Assembly: GCA_902557385.1 (NCBI GenBank) | Contig: CACDZF010000002.1 | Span: 62,001-126,000, forward strand | Direction of reading: 5' to 3' | DNA: 64,000 nucleotides | From: an uncultured Pelagibacteraceae bacterium | GTDB taxonomy: Bacteria > Pseudomonadota > Alphaproteobacteria > Pelagibacterales > Pelagibacteraceae | Shown here: positions 62,612 to 64,000 of the stretch, piece after piece | Position numbering within the stretch: the stretch's first letter is position 1 | Layout of the letters: each line of letters opens with the position of its first letter | Position numbers and translations under genes: made by a program | Notes under the pieces: generated by a model | Told to the model about the DNA's origin: nothing | What the model saw: only the letters and a program-made list of their open reading frames with translations | The model's database searches: none

Positions 62612-63178
62612 ATGACAACAGAAATACATAAAGAAGATAAAACGGCCATTTTAGGCGATAAATCTTTAATAATCGTTGACGACGATAATCCCTTTAGAGA
62701 AAGGCTTTCTAGAGCAATGGAAAAAAAGGGATTTACAGTTTCTCAAGCAGAGAGTGTAAAAACTGCAATAAATTTAGTAAAAATAAAAAAACCAGCCTTT
62801 GCTGTTGTTGATCTTAGATTGGGCGACGGAAATGGACTAGAGGTTGTAAAAGAAATTCAAAAGCTAAAAATAAACAGTAAAATTGTAATGCTGACAGGAT
62901 ATGGGAACATTCCTACAGCTGTCGCTGCAATTAAAGAGGGAGCCATTGATTATTTAGCAAAGCCTGCAGATGCAGACGATGTTGAGAAGTCACTTTTAGC
63001 CGATCCAAATAATAAACCACTACCACCAGAAAATCCAATGTCTGCAGACAGGGTAAAGTGGGAGCACATACATAGAGTTTTTGAATTATGTAATAGAAAT
63101 GTATCTGAAACAGCTAGAAGGTTAAAGATGCATCGTAGAACTCTTCAAAGAATATTATCTAAAAGATCACCTAAATAA
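62612..63178 (+). CDS. regA: Response regulator of the RegA/PrrA/ActR family
   Basis: 188 residues from ATG 62612; the track's TTG at 62585 lies in a palindrome and gives a non-family extension. Receiver domain with IVDDDNPFRERL, phospho-Asp67 in VVDLRL, VMLTGYGNI and LAKPADADDVE; then the linker PPENPMSADRVKWEHI and a Fis-type helix-turn-helix, ETARRLKMHRRTLQRIL. RegA proteins control redox-responsive energy genes with the kinase RegB, which is not in the window. It overlaps convergent bioY by eight bases. Confidence 0.93.
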   Translation: MTTEIHKEDKTAILGDKSLIIVDDDNPFRERLSRAMEKKGFTVSQAESVKTAINLVKIKKPAFAVVDLRLGDGNGLEVVKEIQKLKINSKIVMLTGYGNIPTAVAAIKEGAIDYLAKPADADDVEKSLLADPNNKPLPPENPMSADRVKWEHIHRVFELCNRNVSETARRLKMHRRTLQRILSKRSPK

Positions 63179-63722
63179 TCTTTCTAAATTTAATAAGCTT
63201 TTTTGTTATAATTGTTAGCAAAGAAATCTTAAATAATTCAGCTAATAAAAATGGCATTAGACCAAGTTCAAGCAAGGGTTTGTCCCAACCTATTAAATGT
63301 CCAAGCCATAAAATTCCTAAAATATAAATTATTGAAACAGATAAAATTAATTTTAAGAAAATAAGAAAAATATTTGTTTTTAAATTTAAGTAGCCCGCTA
63401 AAAAAGCTGCAAACAAAAAACCAATTAAATATCCCATCGTAGGACCTATAAAATAAATTAATCCCAAACCTTTTTCTGGAGTTTCTGCAAATACTGGAAA
63501 ACCAATTATACCCTCAAACAAATATAAAGAAATTGTAGCTACACCAATTTTCCAACCAAAAGTTACACCCATAAGAACAACCACAAAAGTTTGCATTGTC
63601 ATAGGAACTGGATAAAAAGGAATTTTAATTTTAGCAGAAATTGTTAGCAACAAAGATCCTAAAAAAATCGTTAATAAATATTTTATAATTTTTTGATTTG
63701 ATAAAACTTTAATATTTTCCAT
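63171..63722 (-). CDS. bioY: Biotin transporter substrate-binding component BioY
   Basis: 183 residues with about six membrane helices and the BioY motifs IPFYPVPMTMQTFVVVLMG, GIIGFPVF and GPTMGYLIGFLFAAF. It is the S component that binds biotin. No ecfA or ecfT gene is adjacent, so it works either alone or with subunits encoded elsewhere. Confidence 0.92.
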   Translation of the reverse strand: MENIKVLSNQKIIKYLLTIFLGSLLLTISAKIKIPFYPVPMTMQTFVVVLMGVTFGWKIGVATISLYLFEGIIGFPVFAETPEKGLGLIYFIGPTMGYLIGFLFAAFLAGYLNLKTNIFLIFLKLILSVSIIYILGILWLGHLIGWDKPLLELGLMPFLLAELFKISLLTIITKKLIKFRKII

Positions 63723-63754
63723 TTACCTAATTTACTATTTAAATAATAATTAAT

Positions 63755-64000
63755 CTAGTTTTTTGTTATATTAACAAATACATCTTCTAGGTTTCCATCA
63801 TCACTAGAAATATCTAATATTTTGATATTTGCTTTGTTAAATATATCAATCAAATCGTTAAAAGATAATGTATTTTTTTCATAAGATACGCGGATTTCAT
63901 TTTTATTATTATATATTACTTTTAGTGATTTAAGAGTATCATTTTTTAAATCTATCGGAGAGTCAATTTTAAATGTAACTTTTTTAGTTTGAATTCTGCT
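63755..64000 (-). CDS. ABC transporter ATP-binding protein, C-terminal fragment
   Basis: The minus strand is open from the window edge to a TAG at 63757-63755, giving 81 C-terminal residues absent from the ORF track. The end DDGNLEDVFVNITKN matches the accessory C-terminus of ABC-2 type export ATPases (…LEDVFLxLT). The ATPase core lies outside the window. It is 32 bases downstream of nothing on its own strand except the bioY start, which lies on the same strand before which it ends. Confidence 0.7.
   Translation of the reverse strand, partial: SRIQTKKVTFKIDSPIDLKNDTLKSLKVIYNNKNEIRVSYEKNTLSFNDLIDIFNKANIKILDISSDDGNLEDVFVNITKN

Overview
The window is a 64 kb piece of a very AT-rich, tightly packed alphaproteobacterial genome and almost certainly belongs to the SAR11 clade (Candidatus Pelagibacter or a close relative). 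The grounds are a DMSP demethylase whose protein sequence I recognise as the SAR11 DmdA type, a SAM-II riboswitch in front of metX, a class I lysyl-tRNA synthetase, a RegA-type response regulator, a short FtsY, Lys/Ile/Asn-rich proteins, and spacers that are mostly 0-40 bases or negative. I see no tRNA or rRNA genes, no insertion sequences, no prophage and no CRISPR. No gene-free stretch exceeds 300 bases.

Layout. 1-3786: end of a TRAP solute-binding protein gene with a strong terminator, the TRAP permeases dctQ and dctM, an amidase and a 58-residue membrane peptide. 3815-6341: a membrane-anchored alpha/beta hydrolase converging on dapF-ftsY. 6391-6490: a compact four-helix structured RNA just before ffh. 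6499-39365: an uninterrupted run of plus-strand genes: ffh, rpsP, trmD, rplS; leuCDB; a four-gene DMSP demethylation block (dmdC, dmdB, hydrolase, dmdA); asd; sdhCDAB; mmsA; mdh, sucCD, sucAB, lpdA; priA; and the F1 ATP synthase genes atpHAGDC. 39362-45913: a minus-strand run (rplU, rpmA, obgE, proB, proA, nadD, rsfS, ctpA, rppH) with a good promoter in front of rplU. 45978-48497: SAM-II riboswitch, metX, metW, gloB. 48604-50575: hisC-tyrA. 50576-55774: trkH, an AmpG-like permease, an NlpC/P60 protein and a TPR-sulfotransferase. 55863-59357: lysK, pyrD, rpmB, a queuosine-precursor transporter. 59361-62463: a polyamine module of ornithine decarboxylase, a deoxyhypusine-synthase-like protein and an agmatinase-family protein. 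62612-64000: regA, bioY and the tail of an ABC ATPase.

How it fits together. Carbon from DMSP, and probably from 3-carbon semialdehydes through MmsA, enters a TCA segment encoded beside succinate dehydrogenase and followed by the F1 ATPase. Methionine synthesis is probably shut off by SAM through an RNA switch, while DmdA supplies reduced sulfur as methylmercaptopropionate. The most intriguing items are the cloverleaf RNA before ffh with a possible competing helix next to the ffh start, the alpha/beta hydrolase sitting where a DmdD would be expected, and the bacterial DHS-like enzyme that keeps its catalytic lysine.
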